Counted from the first letter of the stretch, positions 43,384 through 53,163 are shown. The stretch: DNA of 64,000 nt from JACVRW01 sp963739095 (GCA_963739095.1 CAVTZF010000001.1:62001-126000), one strand, 5' to 3'. Made by a program: numbers and translations. The notes: a model not told the origin generated them from the sequence alone.

Positions 43384-44217
43384 ATGAGCGAGAAGCACAC
43401 TGGCCGCGAGCGCGTCCTGTGGACGATCGGGATCCTCGTCGTGCTCCTCTACGCGCTGATCCCGGTTGCCTGGATCGCCTCGCTGTCCTTCAAGACGCCG
43501 GAGGAGGTGGGCGACAAGAAGTTCTTCTCGGGCTTCTCGTTCGACAACTACGACGTCGTCTTCTCCGACGACACCTTCATCGCGGCGCTGATCAACTCGA
43601 TCGGTATCGCCTCCATCGCCACCTTCATCTCGATCGTGCTCGCGGCGATGGCCGCGTATGCCACCTCGCGCCTCGATTTCACGGGCAAGGCGCTGATCCT
43701 CTCGGGCGCTCTGGCGGTCGCCATGTTCCCGCCGATCTCGATCGTCGGCTCGTTGTTCGAGCTGTGGCGGTCGATCGGCATCTATGACACCTGGATCGGG
43801 CTGATCATCCCCTACATGACCTTCACGCTCCCGCTCGCGATCTACACGTTGTCGGCGTTCTTCCGCGAGATCCCCTGGGAGCTCGAACAGGCGGCCCAGG
43901 TCGACGGCGCGACGCCCTTCCAGGCGTTCCGGAAGATCATCGTGCCGCTTGCCGCGCCCGGCGTGTTCACGGCTGCGATCCTCGTCTTCATCTTCGCCTG
44001 GAACGACTTCATCTTCGCGAACACGCTGACCTCGACCGACGCCGCGCGGACGGTGCCGGCGGCGCTCGCGTTCTTCACCGGAGCGTCCCAGTTCGAGCAG
44101 CCCATCGGCGCGATCTCAGCCGCCTCGGTCGTGGTCACGGTGCCGATCATCATCATGGTTTTGATCTTCCAGCGCCGTATCGTCGCGGGCCTCACCGCCG
44201 GCGCGGTGAAGGGATAA
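43384..44217 (+). CDS. Sugar ABC transporter permease, MalG type (2)
   Basis: 277 residues, six spans. VVLLYALIPVAWIASLSFKTPEE, FPPISIVGSLFELWRSIGIYDTWIGLI, EAA loop LEQAAQVDGATPFQAFRKIIVPLAAPGVF near 190. The last residues IVAGLTAGAVKG match permease 1. Starts five bases after the MalF-type stop. Confidence 0.9.
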   Translation: MSEKHTGRERVLWTIGILVVLLYALIPVAWIASLSFKTPEEVGDKKFFSGFSFDNYDVVFSDDTFIAALINSIGIASIATFISIVLAAMAAYATSRLDFTGKALILSGALAVAMFPPISIVGSLFELWRSIGIYDTWIGLIIPYMTFTLPLAIYTLSAFFREIPWELEQAAQVDGATPFQAFRKIIVPLAAPGVFTAAILVFIFAWNDFIFANTLTSTDAARTVPAALAFFTGASQFEQPIGAISAASVVVTVPIIIMVLIFQRRIVAGLTAGAVKG

Positions 44218-44229
44218 AGGAGAGAGCAC

Positions 44230-45594
<1,365 letters not shown>

Positions 45595-45610
45595 TCCGGG
45601 GCTGACCCGC

Positions 45611-46507
45611 CTACTTCAGCTCGCGCCGCAGCCGGCGCACCATCGTGTCGTCGTCGAGCCCGGGGCTCTGGAGGTCGTGGCGGATCGCCTCGACGATCGC
45701 GTCGTCCCACTGGTGGGTGCGCAACACCAGGTAGCGCAGGGCCGCGATGCGCATGTAGGCCTCGGTCTCCGAGCCGCGGCCGATCAAGTCGGCCTCGCGC
45801 AGCAGCTCGATCACCGGCTCGTACTCCTCGACGAACCACGCCATGGCGACCTCGGCGCGGCTCATCAGCTCTTCGCGGTTCTGGATCACCCGGAAGCCCC
45901 AGGCCTCGACCGCCTCGGCGAGCGCCGCGTAGCGCCACTCGTCGCTGATCTTGATCCGCTTGCGTGCGTCGTCGGGCAGCGGAACGCGCTCGTAGAAGAG
46001 CCGCTCGTGGCTCTTCAGCGGGAGGTCGCTGAGCTGGATCTCGCGTGACGCCCCCACCTGGGTGAGGACCTCGGTGACATAGGCGTTGATGTCGTGGTGG
46101 CCGAGGGCGCGCGCAACCGACACGCGGTGGTGGCCGTCCTTGACGAAGTGGAGGTCGCCGATCCGGTAGACGTCGATCGGCGGCATGCCCTCGCCGCGTC
46201 GCTGGGCAGTGGCGATCCGCTCCCAGCGCGGTCGCACCCGCTGCGAGGTGGGCCGGAAGCGGCGGTCGAACTCGCGTCCGCGGTCGACCGTCCCGACGAT
46301 CGAGTCGAGCGGGATCACCTCCTGGCCGAGCCTGCGCTCGCCGCGGCGCCCGAGTGCCGCCACGACCTCCTCGAACGGGAGGATGTGGTTGACGTCGCCG
46401 CGCTCGCCGCGCAGCCGTGCCGACAGTCGCGAGAGCGCACGCCGGCGCCGCGCGCGGTTGAAGTCGAACTGAGCGTCGGCGCTCGGGAGACCCGTGTCCC
46501 TGGCCAC
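45611..46507 (-). CDS. ParB N-terminal domain protein
   Basis: 298 residues. The central part has the ParB/Srx-like fold: VIPLDSIVGTVDRGREFDRRFRP, MPPIDVYRIGDLHFVKDGHHRVSVARALGHHDINAYV (the GHHR box near 120). Upstream is a basic region RARRRRALSRLSARLRGER. Helical C-terminus. Not a chromosome ParB (no HTH or ParA partner nearby); possibly a nuclease-fold or CTP-type regulator. GTG start at 46507 chosen because TACTCT lies seven bases before it. Convergent with the MalK-type gene, 16 bases apart. Confidence 0.7.
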   Translation of the reverse strand: MARDTGLPSADAQFDFNRARRRRALSRLSARLRGERGDVNHILPFEEVVAALGRRGERRLGQEVIPLDSIVGTVDRGREFDRRFRPTSQRVRPRWERIATAQRRGEGMPPIDVYRIGDLHFVKDGHHRVSVARALGHHDINAYVTEVLTQVGASREIQLSDLPLKSHERLFYERVPLPDDARKRIKISDEWRYAALAEAVEAWGFRVIQNREELMSRAEVAMAWFVEEYEPVIELLREADLIGRGSETEAYMRIAALRYLVLRTHQWDDAIVEAIRHDLQSPGLDDDTMVRRLRRELK

Positions 46508-46514
46508 GTCTCCG

Positions 46515-46520
46515 AGAGTA
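46515..46520 (-). promoter_or_regulatory. -10 box TACTCT, leaderless start at 46507
   Basis: Minus-strand TACTCT ends seven bases before the GTG. Confidence 0.45.
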
Positions 46521-46533
46521 CCGGCCGTGCGGG

Positions 46534-47412
46534 TCAGGGGAGCAGCAATGTGGAGCGACTGGCGCTCACGCCATTCGCCGCCGCGTCGGCTGCGTACGCG
46601 GTCACGCTCGCCGACAGGCTGTGGCCGCGTTTGAGCTGGCGCCGGGCCACCCTCGGCAGCCGGATCAGGACGCTCGACCACGTGCTCGCGGGATCGATCG
46701 CGGGCGCCCGGAGGGTGAGCTCCCGGTTGCCGGCCGTGAGGGTCGTGACGATGCCCGCCATGCAGGGCTCGGCGGGGCAGCGCACGCGCACCACCAAGCC
46801 GTCGGAGGCCAGCGCGCGCTGGCGGCGCGCCACCCTGACTCGCAACGCCGGCGGGGCGAGGTCGGACCTCACCGGAGCGGGACAGCTGCCGCCGATCAGA
46901 TCGGCTGCCTTGGCGAGGTGCTGCTGGTAGCCGGAGCGGTTCTCCGGGGCGGGACGCTCGACGTCTGCGATCCAGTCGCCGTAGTCGGCCGGATCCGCCG
47001 CCGGGTCAGGGCCGCCCTCCGCCACGCGGCGCTGGCGCACGAGCGCGGCGGTGTCGAGGAACCAGTCGAGCTGCAGCGTCGGGTTCCTGGGGAAGCCGCG
47101 GTAGTCGCCCTCGTTGAGGCTCCTGTGCATGCCGAAGAAGCCGTGGTAGCTGCTGCCGCGGAGGTTGCGCAGCCCGCTCTCGGCGAGACCCGCCATCACG
47201 GCCAGCTCGAGCGGCACCCCGCGCTCGCCGGCGCCGCGCGCCATCCAGCGCGCGATTCGCTCCTGCGATGCGGTGTCGCCCGGATAGACCGCCGGGCACG
47301 GATCGCTGAGATCGGGGGCGGGCGCACCGCCCTGCGCGGAGGCGCTGGGGGCGTACGCGAGCACGGCAAGGAGCACCGCGGCCATGGCGAAGGGGCGAGT
47401 CACGGCGCGCAA
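46534..47412 (-). CDS. Secreted protein with lysozyme-like (SLT) fold
   Basis: About 292 residues. Signal peptide (FAMAAVLLAVLAYAPSASA). A lysozyme/transglycosylase-like domain follows: LELAVMAGLAESGLRNLRGSSYHGFFGMHRSLN (catalytic-type Glu in ESGL), LDWFLDTA, and YGDWIADVERP. The C-terminal part (after about 185) looks like a beta domain with RVRCPAEPCMAGIV. Probably acts on cell wall peptidoglycan. Start uncertain: TTG at 47412 or GTG at 47403. Confidence 0.7.
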   Translation of the reverse strand: MRAVTRPFAMAAVLLAVLAYAPSASAQGGAPAPDLSDPCPAVYPGDTASQERIARWMARGAGERGVPLELAVMAGLAESGLRNLRGSSYHGFFGMHRSLNEGDYRGFPRNPTLQLDWFLDTAALVRQRRVAEGGPDPAADPADYGDWIADVERPAPENRSGYQQHLAKAADLIGGSCPAPVRSDLAPPALRVRVARRQRALASDGLVVRVRCPAEPCMAGIVTTLTAGNRELTLRAPAIDPASTWSSVLIRLPRVARRQLKRGHSLSASVTAYAADAAANGVSASRSTLLLP

Positions 47413-47444
47413 TCCTGGCAGGCCCCGTGCGATGCTGCGCGGCC

Positions 47445-48383
47445 ATGGCCCGCGTCTTCGTCACACGCCCGCTGCCCGGAAGCGCGCTCGAGCGGCTTGC
47501 GGCGGCCCACGACACCGACGTCTGGCCCGGCCGGCTGCCGCCGCCGCGGCCCGACCTGACCGAGCGCGCGCGGGACGCCGAGGGGCTGCTCTCGCTGCTG
47601 ACCGACCCGATCGACGCCGACCTGATCGCGGCGTGCCCGAAGCTGCGCGCGATCTCGAACTACGCCGTCGGGGTCGACAACGTGGACCTCGCGGCGGCGA
47701 CGGCGCGCTCCATCCCGGTCGGCAACACGCCGGGCGTGCTCACGGACTCAACGGCCGACCTTGCGCTCGCGCTCATGCTCGGCGTCGCCCGCCGGATCGT
47801 CGAGGGGGACGCCTTCGTGCGGGCGGGCGAGTGGGTGACGTGGGAGCCCGGCCTTCTGCTCGGACACGACCTGCACGGCGCGAGCGTCGGCATCATCGGC
47901 TTCGGGCGGATCGGCCAGGCGGTCGCCCGCCGGCTCGAGGGCTTCGGCTGCGAGGTCCTGCACACGAGCCGCAGCGGCGGGCTCGCGCTCGGCGACCTGC
48001 TCGAGCGCTCCGACTTCGTGACCCTGCACTGCCCGCTCACGGAGGAGACACGCGGGCTCATCGGAGCCGAGGCACTGCGCCGCATGAAGCCGAGCGCGTA
48101 CCTGGTCAACACGGCGCGCGGCCCGATCGTCGACACCGACGCGCTCCGCACCGCGCTCGAGCAGGGCGAGATCGCGGGCGCCGCCCTCGACGTCACCGAT
48201 CCCGAGCCGCTGCCGGCCGACCACCCGCTGGTCGGGGCCCCCAACCTGACCGTTGTCCCGCACCTCGGCTCCGCGACCCACGCGACCCGCGAGCTGATGG
48301 CGGACATGGCGGTCGACAACCTGCTGGCCGGGCTGGCGGGCGAGCGCATGCCGTACTGCGCGAACCCGGAGGTCTACGGCTAG
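47445..48383 (+). CDS. D-isomer-specific 2-hydroxyacid dehydrogenase (glyoxylate/hydroxypyruvate reductase type)
   Basis: 312 residues. NAD(P) fold GASVGIIGFGRIGQAVARRLEGFG near 145; SNYAVGVDNVDLAAATARSIPVGNTPGVLTDSTADLALALML near 75; catalytic Arg in LVNTARGPIVD, Glu in ALDVTDPEPLP, and His in VVPHLGSAT. Reduces glyoxylate, hydroxypyruvate or a similar 2-oxo acid. ATG at 47445 used; GATGCT lies eight bases upstream. Stop lies in a palindrome shared with the convergent YjbQ gene. Confidence 0.9.
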   Translation: MARVFVTRPLPGSALERLAAAHDTDVWPGRLPPPRPDLTERARDAEGLLSLLTDPIDADLIAACPKLRAISNYAVGVDNVDLAAATARSIPVGNTPGVLTDSTADLALALMLGVARRIVEGDAFVRAGEWVTWEPGLLLGHDLHGASVGIIGFGRIGQAVARRLEGFGCEVLHTSRSGGLALGDLLERSDFVTLHCPLTEETRGLIGAEALRRMKPSAYLVNTARGPIVDTDALRTALEQGEIAGAALDVTDPEPLPADHPLVGAPNLTVVPHLGSATHATRELMADMAVDNLLAGLAGERMPYCANPEVYG

Positions 48384-48402
48384 GAGGGTCTGGACCCTCC
48401 TA
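48381..48402. terminator. Bidirectional terminator built from both stop codons
   Basis: TAGGAGGGTC, TG, GACCCTCCTA is a perfect 22-base inverted repeat. Its first TAG is the stop of the dehydrogenase gene. Its last three bases, read on the minus strand, are the TAG stop of yjbQ. Confidence 0.65.
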
Positions 48403-48861
48403 CTCCCCGATCACCTTGATGATGAGCCGCTTCGGCCGCCGCCCATCGAACTCGCAGTAGAAGACCTGCTGCCAAGGCCCGAGGTCGAGCCGGCCGTCGG
48501 TCACCGGGACGATCACCTGGTGGTGGACGAGCAGGTTCTTCAGGTGGGCGTCGCCGTTGTCCTCGCCGCCGCGGTGGTGGCGGTAGTCGCCCGGGTCGGG
48601 GAGCAGCTGCCGGGCGACGTCGTTGGCGGGCTCCTTCCAACTCGGCGGCGCGACCTTGTCGAGCCACTCGAGCGTGTCCTCGTGAAGCCCGGGCTCGTCG
48701 TCGTTGATCCAGACGGCTGCGGTGATGTGCATCGCAGCCACGAGCGCGAGGCCCTCGCTGATCCCGCCCTCGTCGACCGCCTCCTGGACCTCTTCCGTAA
48801 TACGGATCAGCTCCCGCCGGGCATCGGTGTTGAACGTCATGTAGACCGTGTTGGACTTCAT
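48400..48861 (-). CDS. YjbQ/UPF0047 family protein (secondary thiamine-phosphate synthase family)
   Basis: 153 residues. Family signatures: GLALVAAMHITAAVWINDDEPGLHEDTLEWLDKVAP, HLKNLLVHHQVIVPVTDGRLDLGPWQQVFYCEFDG. His-rich metal-like site. In E. coli YjbQ has weak thiamine-phosphate synthase activity; biological role unclear. Only 20 bases from the divergent SDR gene. Confidence 0.88.
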   Translation of the reverse strand: MKSNTVYMTFNTDARRELIRITEEVQEAVDEGGISEGLALVAAMHITAAVWINDDEPGLHEDTLEWLDKVAPPSWKEPANDVARQLLPDPGDYRHHRGGEDNGDAHLKNLLVHHQVIVPVTDGRLDLGPWQQVFYCEFDGRRPKRLIIKVIGE

Positions 48862-48881
48862 TCGGCAATCATTCCCGGTCC

Positions 48882-49622
48882 ATGGAGCTCGGGCTCGAAG
48901 GCAGGGTCTGCGTGGTCACGGGTGGCACACGCGGGATCGGCGCGGCGACCGCGCGCATGCTCGCGGCCGAGGGCGCGAGGCCGATCACGGTCGCGCGCAG
49001 CGGCGCCGACATCGAGCTCGACCTGACCGCCCCGGATGCCGGCGAGCGGCTGCTCGCGGCCTGCCCCGAGCCACCCTGGGCGCTCGTCAACAATGCCGGG
49101 ATGACGGGAACACGCACGCTCGACGAGCTCACCGACGACGACTGGAACGAGCAGTGGCAGCTGCACGTGATGGCCGTGATGCGGGTGATGAAGGCGTTTG
49201 CGCCGGCCATGGCCGAGGCGGGCGGCGGCCGGATCGTGAACGTTTCGTCTTCGTCGGGGCGGCGCCCCTCGCAGACGCTCGACCCCGCCTACTCCGTCAC
49301 GAAGGCGGCGCAGCTGTCGCTCTCGCGCCTCTTCGCCGAGCGCTGGGCCGCGAAGGCCGTGCTCGTCAATGCGGTGCTGCCGGGCTCCACCGACACGTCC
49401 CTGTGGCTGGCCGAGGGTGGCCTCGCCGATCAGGTTGCCGCGCGCACCGGCAGGTCGCGCGAGGAGGTGCTCGAGTCGACACACGCCAAGGCGCTGACCG
49501 GGCGCATGGGGCGCGAGGACGAGATCGCCGCCGTGATCGTCTTCCTCTGCTCAGAGCACGCCTCGAACGTCGTAGGCGCCGCCTGGTCGGTCGACGGCGG
49601 CACGACCCAGGCGATCTTCTAG
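48882..49622 (+). CDS. Short-chain dehydrogenase/reductase (SDR)
   Basis: 246 residues, classical SDR. Cofactor turn VVTGGTRGIGAATARML near 10; NNAGMTGTRTLDE near 68; Ser and YxxxK catalytic residues in VSSSSGRRPSQTLDPAYSVTKAAQLS (Tyr near 138, Lys near 142); end WSVDGGTTQAIF. Probably a 3-oxoacyl or sugar/alcohol reductase; substrate unknown. Shares CTAG (49619-49622) with the convergent fibre operon end. Confidence 0.88.
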   Translation: MELGLEGRVCVVTGGTRGIGAATARMLAAEGARPITVARSGADIELDLTAPDAGERLLAACPEPPWALVNNAGMTGTRTLDELTDDDWNEQWQLHVMAVMRVMKAFAPAMAEAGGGRIVNVSSSSGRRPSQTLDPAYSVTKAAQLSLSRLFAERWAAKAVLVNAVLPGSTDTSLWLAEGGLADQVAARTGRSREEVLESTHAKALTGRMGREDEIAAVIVFLCSEHASNVVGAAWSVDGGTTQAIF

Positions 49623-50584
49623 AACTCGCGGTCCGCCGGGCCGCTCTCGTTGACCGGCGTCTCCGATGCAGGGTTGCCGGCGTGGTCGGTTGCCGCGTCG
49701 GACGGCGTCCAGACCATCACGCCGTTGCCGGCGGCCGTGCCGGCCGTGCCGACCTGCCCCCCGAGCACGATCGTCACGGACGTGCCGCTCATCGTCATCG
49801 TCGAGTTGAAGAACCAGACGGAGCCGCCCGCCACGTAGTCGGTGCGCCCGAGGTTGAGCGTGCCGAGCGTCACCTCTGTCGAGAAGATGCCGTTGTAGAC
49901 CTCGACCCGGTCGCCCTGGCCGTTGTTGAAGAGCCTGACGTTCACGTCCTGTGCCGCGCCCGTCCAGCTGCCGAGCAGCGACGCCGGCTGGATCGGCTCG
50001 CTGTAGGTCCACGTGATCGAGTCGCCTTCCTCGGCCCGGCCCACGACGCCCCCGGGCCCGTTGGCCGTCTGCACGCTCGCGCCGGCCGGTGCGGTGTTGT
50101 CGATCAGGACCGTCCCGTTGGCGGTCGCGCTGTTGCCAGCCCCGTCGATGCCCGTGACGCTGAACGCGCGCGTCCCGTTCGGGAGCGACGCCTGGGCGGT
50201 GAGCACGTTCGAGCGGCGGTTGTAGGTCACGCCGTCGATCGTGAACGTGCCGGCGGCCATCGCTGCCGCCGTTTGGCCCGGCGTGATCGTCGAGACGTTC
50301 GCGGTCACCGAGGTCACGCCGCTCGCCGGCGAGCCGGTGTCGGCCACCGTCGCATAGACCCGGTAGGTCCCGCCGGCGCGGACTGAGCCGACCGCGCTGC
50401 CGCCCGTTGTCTTCTGGATCACGATCGGGGTGAGCGTTGGTGCCCGGAAGTCGGACGCCGCAGTGACGTTGCTGGCGCTGTTCGTGGTCTGGGCCGTGAA
50501 GGCCGCGAAGGTCGAGCCGACGCCGGTGCCCGCGACCGCCGCGGCCGCGAGCGCGAGCAGCGCCGCACCAAGCACGCGCCTCAT
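49619..50584 (-). CDS. Secreted Ig-like repeat protein with SipW-type signal
   Basis: 321 residues. N-terminal RRVLGAALLALAAAAVAGTGVGSTFAAFTAQT matches the SipW-type (TasA/camelysin) export signal. Then beta-rich repeats (YRVYATVADTGSPASGVTSVTANVS, TFTIDGVTYNRRSN, FSVTGIDGAGNSATANGTVLIDNTAPAG), typical of Ig-like or fibre-associated domains. Last gene in the TasA-like operon. ATG at 50584 overlaps the signal peptidase stop by four bases, with AAGGAG upstream. Probably cleaved by the adjacent signal peptidase. Confidence 0.75.
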   Translation of the reverse strand: MRRVLGAALLALAAAAVAGTGVGSTFAAFTAQTTNSASNVTAASDFRAPTLTPIVIQKTTGGSAVGSVRAGGTYRVYATVADTGSPASGVTSVTANVSTITPGQTAAAMAAGTFTIDGVTYNRRSNVLTAQASLPNGTRAFSVTGIDGAGNSATANGTVLIDNTAPAGASVQTANGPGGVVGRAEEGDSITWTYSEPIQPASLLGSWTGAAQDVNVRLFNNGQGDRVEVYNGIFSTEVTLGTLNLGRTDYVAGGSVWFFNSTMTMSGTSVTIVLGGQVGTAGTAAGNGVMVWTPSDAATDHAGNPASETPVNESGPADREF

Positions 50585-51144
50585 CGCTCGTCCCTCTCCT
50601 TGGCGGGGCGCCAGATCGAGGTCAGCTCGAGCACGAGCAGCGCGGCAAGCGCGAAGCCGAACAGCAGCATCGGGAGGCTGTTGGTGCGGGCGAGCACGAG
50701 CAGCCTGCCCAGCTCGGGGATGCGGTACACAACCCGGCTGATCTCGCCGTCCGTGCCCACGGCCCAACGCTCCGAGACGTTGTTCGCGTCGCCGCGCGTC
50801 ACGAAGGCGACGCTCCCGGCGCGCACCCGCATGCTGCGCACGCGATGTGTCACCAGCCGGTTCTGGTTGGCCGGATCGCGGAAGGTGACGATGTCGCCGG
50901 GGCGCGCCTCGAGCGGCGCGATCCGCTGGACGACTGTCACGTCGCCGGTGCCGAGCGTCGGCTCCATGCTGCCCGAAAGCACGGTCAGCGGGCGCGCGTC
51001 GAACGCGAGCGGCAGGGCGAGTGCCAGCGCGATGCCGAGCACGAAGCCGGCCGCGGCGAAGACGGGAAAGCGGATTGCGGTGCGCGCGAGATCGAGCGCG
51101 AGCCGGGCGGGCGCCGGACGCGCGGCGGCGCTGGCGCCGCTCAT
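50581..51144 (-). CDS. Signal peptidase I, SipW-like (Ser/His type)
   Basis: 187 residues. TM helix FPVFAAAGFVLGIALALALPL, then the serine motif LTVLSGSMEPTLGTGDVTVVQ near 58, VTFRDPANQNRLVTHRVRSMRV with the His of the S/H class (archaeal/ER type), VTRGDANN, and a C-terminal TM (PMLLFGFALAALLVLELTS). Such peptidases process TasA-type fibre subunits. Four-base overlaps on both sides show co-translation. Confidence 0.9.
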   Translation of the reverse strand: MSGASAAARPAPARLALDLARTAIRFPVFAAAGFVLGIALALALPLAFDARPLTVLSGSMEPTLGTGDVTVVQRIAPLEARPGDIVTFRDPANQNRLVTHRVRSMRVRAGSVAFVTRGDANNVSERWAVGTDGEISRVVYRIPELGRLLVLARTNSLPMLLFGFALAALLVLELTSIWRPAKERDER

Positions 51145-51617
51145 GGCCGCGCCTCGACCAGCTCGGTGCGCAGGGCAAGCGCGACCCGCGCGCTGCGCCC
51201 CTCGTAGCCCTCGGCTCCGGCGGGGATCCAGGCGCGGGCACGCAGCATGGTGGTCTCGCCACGTGCGAGCAGGAATCCGCGGCGGAGCTTGCGGCCGCCG
51301 GCCCGCAGCTCCACCCGGATCGCCCTGCCCAGCCCGCGCGCGCGTACGCGCGCGCGAACCCTCACGTCGCCCACCGTGATGTTCCGCAGCGGCACGGCGC
51401 CACGTCGCTCCTCGCCCGCGACGAGGTTCCGCGCTGAGATCAGCACGGGATCGGCGCCCGCGTCGAGCTCGCCGGGCGGCAGGACCTCGACGCGCACACC
51501 TGCACCGAGCGGCTGGTCCGAGGCGGGCACGCGCATCGCGAAGACGAGCAGCGCCGCGAGGGCGAGGCCGGTCACGAGACCGGCCGCCCTCGCGGCGCGC
51601 TGCGACGAGGAGGTCAT
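51141..51617 (-). CDS. Membrane-anchored or secreted beta-rich protein of the TasA-like operon
   Basis: 158 residues: one N-terminal hydrophobic helix (AAGLVTGLALAALLVFAMRV) and a mature domain of alternating strands (GVRVEVLPPGELD, NLVAGEERRGAVPLRNITVGDVRVRARVRA). By position (between a TasA-like subunit and the signal peptidase) it could help fibre assembly, a place taken by TapA in Bacillus, but no sequence family was recognised. Overlaps the peptidase gene by four bases. Confidence 0.55.
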   Translation of the reverse strand: MTSSSQRAARAAGLVTGLALAALLVFAMRVPASDQPLGAGVRVEVLPPGELDAGADPVLISARNLVAGEERRGAVPLRNITVGDVRVRARVRARGLGRAIRVELRAGGRKLRRGFLLARGETTMLRARAWIPAGAEGYEGRSARVALALRTELVEARP

Positions 51618-51642
51618 GTGACTCCTCGATCCTCTATCTCGC

Positions 51643-52215
51643 TTAGAGGTTGCGCGCCTCCCAGCGCAGGGTGTGAGCGCCAGTGGTCTGGCCCTCGGCG
51701 GCCGGCACGTCGTCGACCGACACGGTCACGCGGTAAACGAGCTTCTCGTTCTGGTCCCAGTCGCCGTCGCTGCCGGGGGCATCGAGGAGGCCGGTGTTCC
51801 AGTCGGTCGGAAGCGCGTTCAGCTTGCCGTTGTAGAGCATGTCCTCGGCGGTGAAGCCGGCGCAACCGGGGAAGCTCGGCGAGGCCTGCGTGCCGCTGTG
51901 GACCGTGACGGTCACGTTCGCGGCAAGCGAGCCGAGCGGAGCGCCCGGGACGCGGTACATCTTCACCTCGGACGGAAGCGAGCCGGTGTAGCTCACCTCG
52001 ATGCAGCGCTGCTGAGGATCGCTCGGCTTCGCGTTCGTGAGGTTGTAGAGGGCGCTGCCGGAGTCGTTGTCCGACAGGTCGACGGTACCCGTGGTGATCT
52101 CGTTACCCGGGTTCTCCGTCTGGCTCGAGAAGGCGGAGAAAGCGCCGACTGCGGCGAGCGCTCCGATCAGTCCGAGCACGACGATGGTCCGGAGGACCTT
52201 CTTGGTCATGGACAC
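51643..52215 (-). CDS. TasA/camelysin-like secreted fibre subunit
   Basis: 190 residues. SipW-type signal: TIVVLGLIGALAAVGAFSAFSSQTENPGNEITTGTVDLSDNDSG, with the post-signal GT(V/L)xLSDNDSG pattern seen in TasA and camelysin proteins. The mature part is beta-rich (CIEVSYTGSLPSEVKMYRV; YRVTVSVDDVPAAEGQTTGAHTLRWEA) with two Cys. AAGGAG spaced seven bases from the GTG at 52215. First gene of the operon with the matching signal peptidase. Extracellular fibre role inferred. Confidence 0.75.
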   Translation of the reverse strand: MSMTKKVLRTIVVLGLIGALAAVGAFSAFSSQTENPGNEITTGTVDLSDNDSGSALYNLTNAKPSDPQQRCIEVSYTGSLPSEVKMYRVPGAPLGSLAANVTVTVHSGTQASPSFPGCAGFTAEDMLYNGKLNALPTDWNTGLLDAPGSDGDWDQNEKLVYRVTVSVDDVPAAEGQTTGAHTLRWEARNL

Positions 52216-52405
52216 TGCACAGCTCCTTTCGAGCCTTATGGGGTGCCTTGGTCTAGGCGCTTGGGTCCCGGCGGCGTCGTGCTCGCACGGCGGCGCAGGT
52301 TGCAGGTCTTTTCGGCATGTCGGGCACGCCTTTGACGGCGCTGGACAGGTGTTGGACGCCGGGGCGCCGCGGCTAAAGCCCGTCTCTCACGGCCGAGGCG
52401 GCGCC

Positions 52406-52411
52406 TATCCT
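52406..52411 (+). promoter_or_regulatory. -10 box TATCCT, leaderless start at 52418
   Basis: TATCCT ends six bases before the GTG of the peptidase gene. The rest of the 202-base gap before it (52216-52417) has nothing else I can assign. Confidence 0.45.
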
Positions 52412-52417
52412 CGCCGC

Positions 52418-53101
52418 GTGTCCTCGGTCCCCTACACGATCCGGCGCTCGGACCGCGCCCGCCACGCCCGCATCCTCGTGGGGGGCGACGGGGTCGAGGT
52501 CGTGGTGCCGCGGCGCTTCCCGCACCGTCAGATCGAGCCCTTCGTGGAGGAGAAGCGGCCCTGGATCGAGCGGACGCTCCGCCGGATGCGGGAGTCGGAG
52601 GCGGAGTTCCCGCCCGCCCGGCTCGAGGACGGTGGGGAGCTGCCCTATCTCGGGACCCGGCTTGCCCTCGCTGTGCGGGCCGAGCCAGGGCGCGCGCGGC
52701 CGCATGTCGCGCGCCGCGGCGACCGGCTGAGCGTCGTGCTGCCGCCGGGCGGCTCGCTCGCCGATGCGCTCGAGCGCTGGTATCGGCGCCGCGCGCGCGT
52801 GGAAGTGGGTGCGCGGCTCGACGCCGCGGTCGCCCGCGCCGGGCTCGCCTACACGAGCCTCCAGGTTCGCGGCCAGCGGACGCGCTGGGCGAGCTGTTCC
52901 TCGACCGGCGCGATGAGCTTCAACTGGCGGCTATTGCTGGCGCCGGCCGAGATCCTCGACTACGTCGTCGAGCACGAGGTCGCCCATCTCGAGGTGCACG
53001 ACCACTCGCAGCGCTTCTGGGACCTGCTCGCCTCACGCTGCCCGGGCTGGCGCGAGCACGAGCGCTGGCTGCGCCGGCACGGGCACGCGCTCAAGCTGTA
53101 A
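52418..53101 (+). CDS. YgjP/M48-type zinc metallopeptidase (DUF45)
   Basis: 227 residues. The zinc site HEVAHLEVHDHSQRFW (HExxH plus a distal His) near 185-200; WASCSSTGAMSFNWRLLLAPAEILDYV just before it, and the basic N-terminal domain VEVVVPRRFPHRQIEPFVEEKRPWIERTLRRM. YgjP-like proteins are small intracellular metallopeptidases of unclear target. GTG at 52418 chosen over a longer in-frame reading because of TATCCT six bases upstream. Confidence 0.85.
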   Translation: MSSVPYTIRRSDRARHARILVGGDGVEVVVPRRFPHRQIEPFVEEKRPWIERTLRRMRESEAEFPPARLEDGGELPYLGTRLALAVRAEPGRARPHVARRGDRLSVVLPPGGSLADALERWYRRRARVEVGARLDAAVARAGLAYTSLQVRGQRTRWASCSSTGAMSFNWRLLLAPAEILDYVVEHEVAHLEVHDHSQRFWDLLASRCPGWREHERWLRRHGHALKL

Positions 53102-53133
53102 TCGGCGCGGCCAGCCAGGTGCCACCGGGGGGC

Positions 53134-53155
53134 CCGGGGGGCGTGAGCCCCCCGG
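53134..53155. terminator. Bidirectional hairpin between convergent genes
   Basis: CCGGGGGGC and GCCCCCCGG form a 9-base stem on a GTGA loop, with outer CCAGCC/GGCTGG pairing (53111-53159). It lies between the peptidase and ABC permease stops. Confidence 0.6.
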
Positions 53156-53163
53156 CTGGTCAT

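Noticed and set aside
39693..43400. 1235-codon open frame opposite the GH13 and second sugar ABC genes
   Set aside because: It crosses several well-supported genes, has no recognisable motif, and its composition is that of an antisense shadow.
45611..46507. Chromosome-partitioning ParB and nearby origin
   Set aside because: Only the ParB-like N-terminal fold is present; no ParA, parS palindrome, DnaA gene or DnaA boxes are seen.
52216..52417. c-di-GMP or other riboswitch before the TasA-like gene
   Set aside because: The 202-base gap has no match to the conserved GEMM core or other class motifs I know; only GC-rich short repeats.
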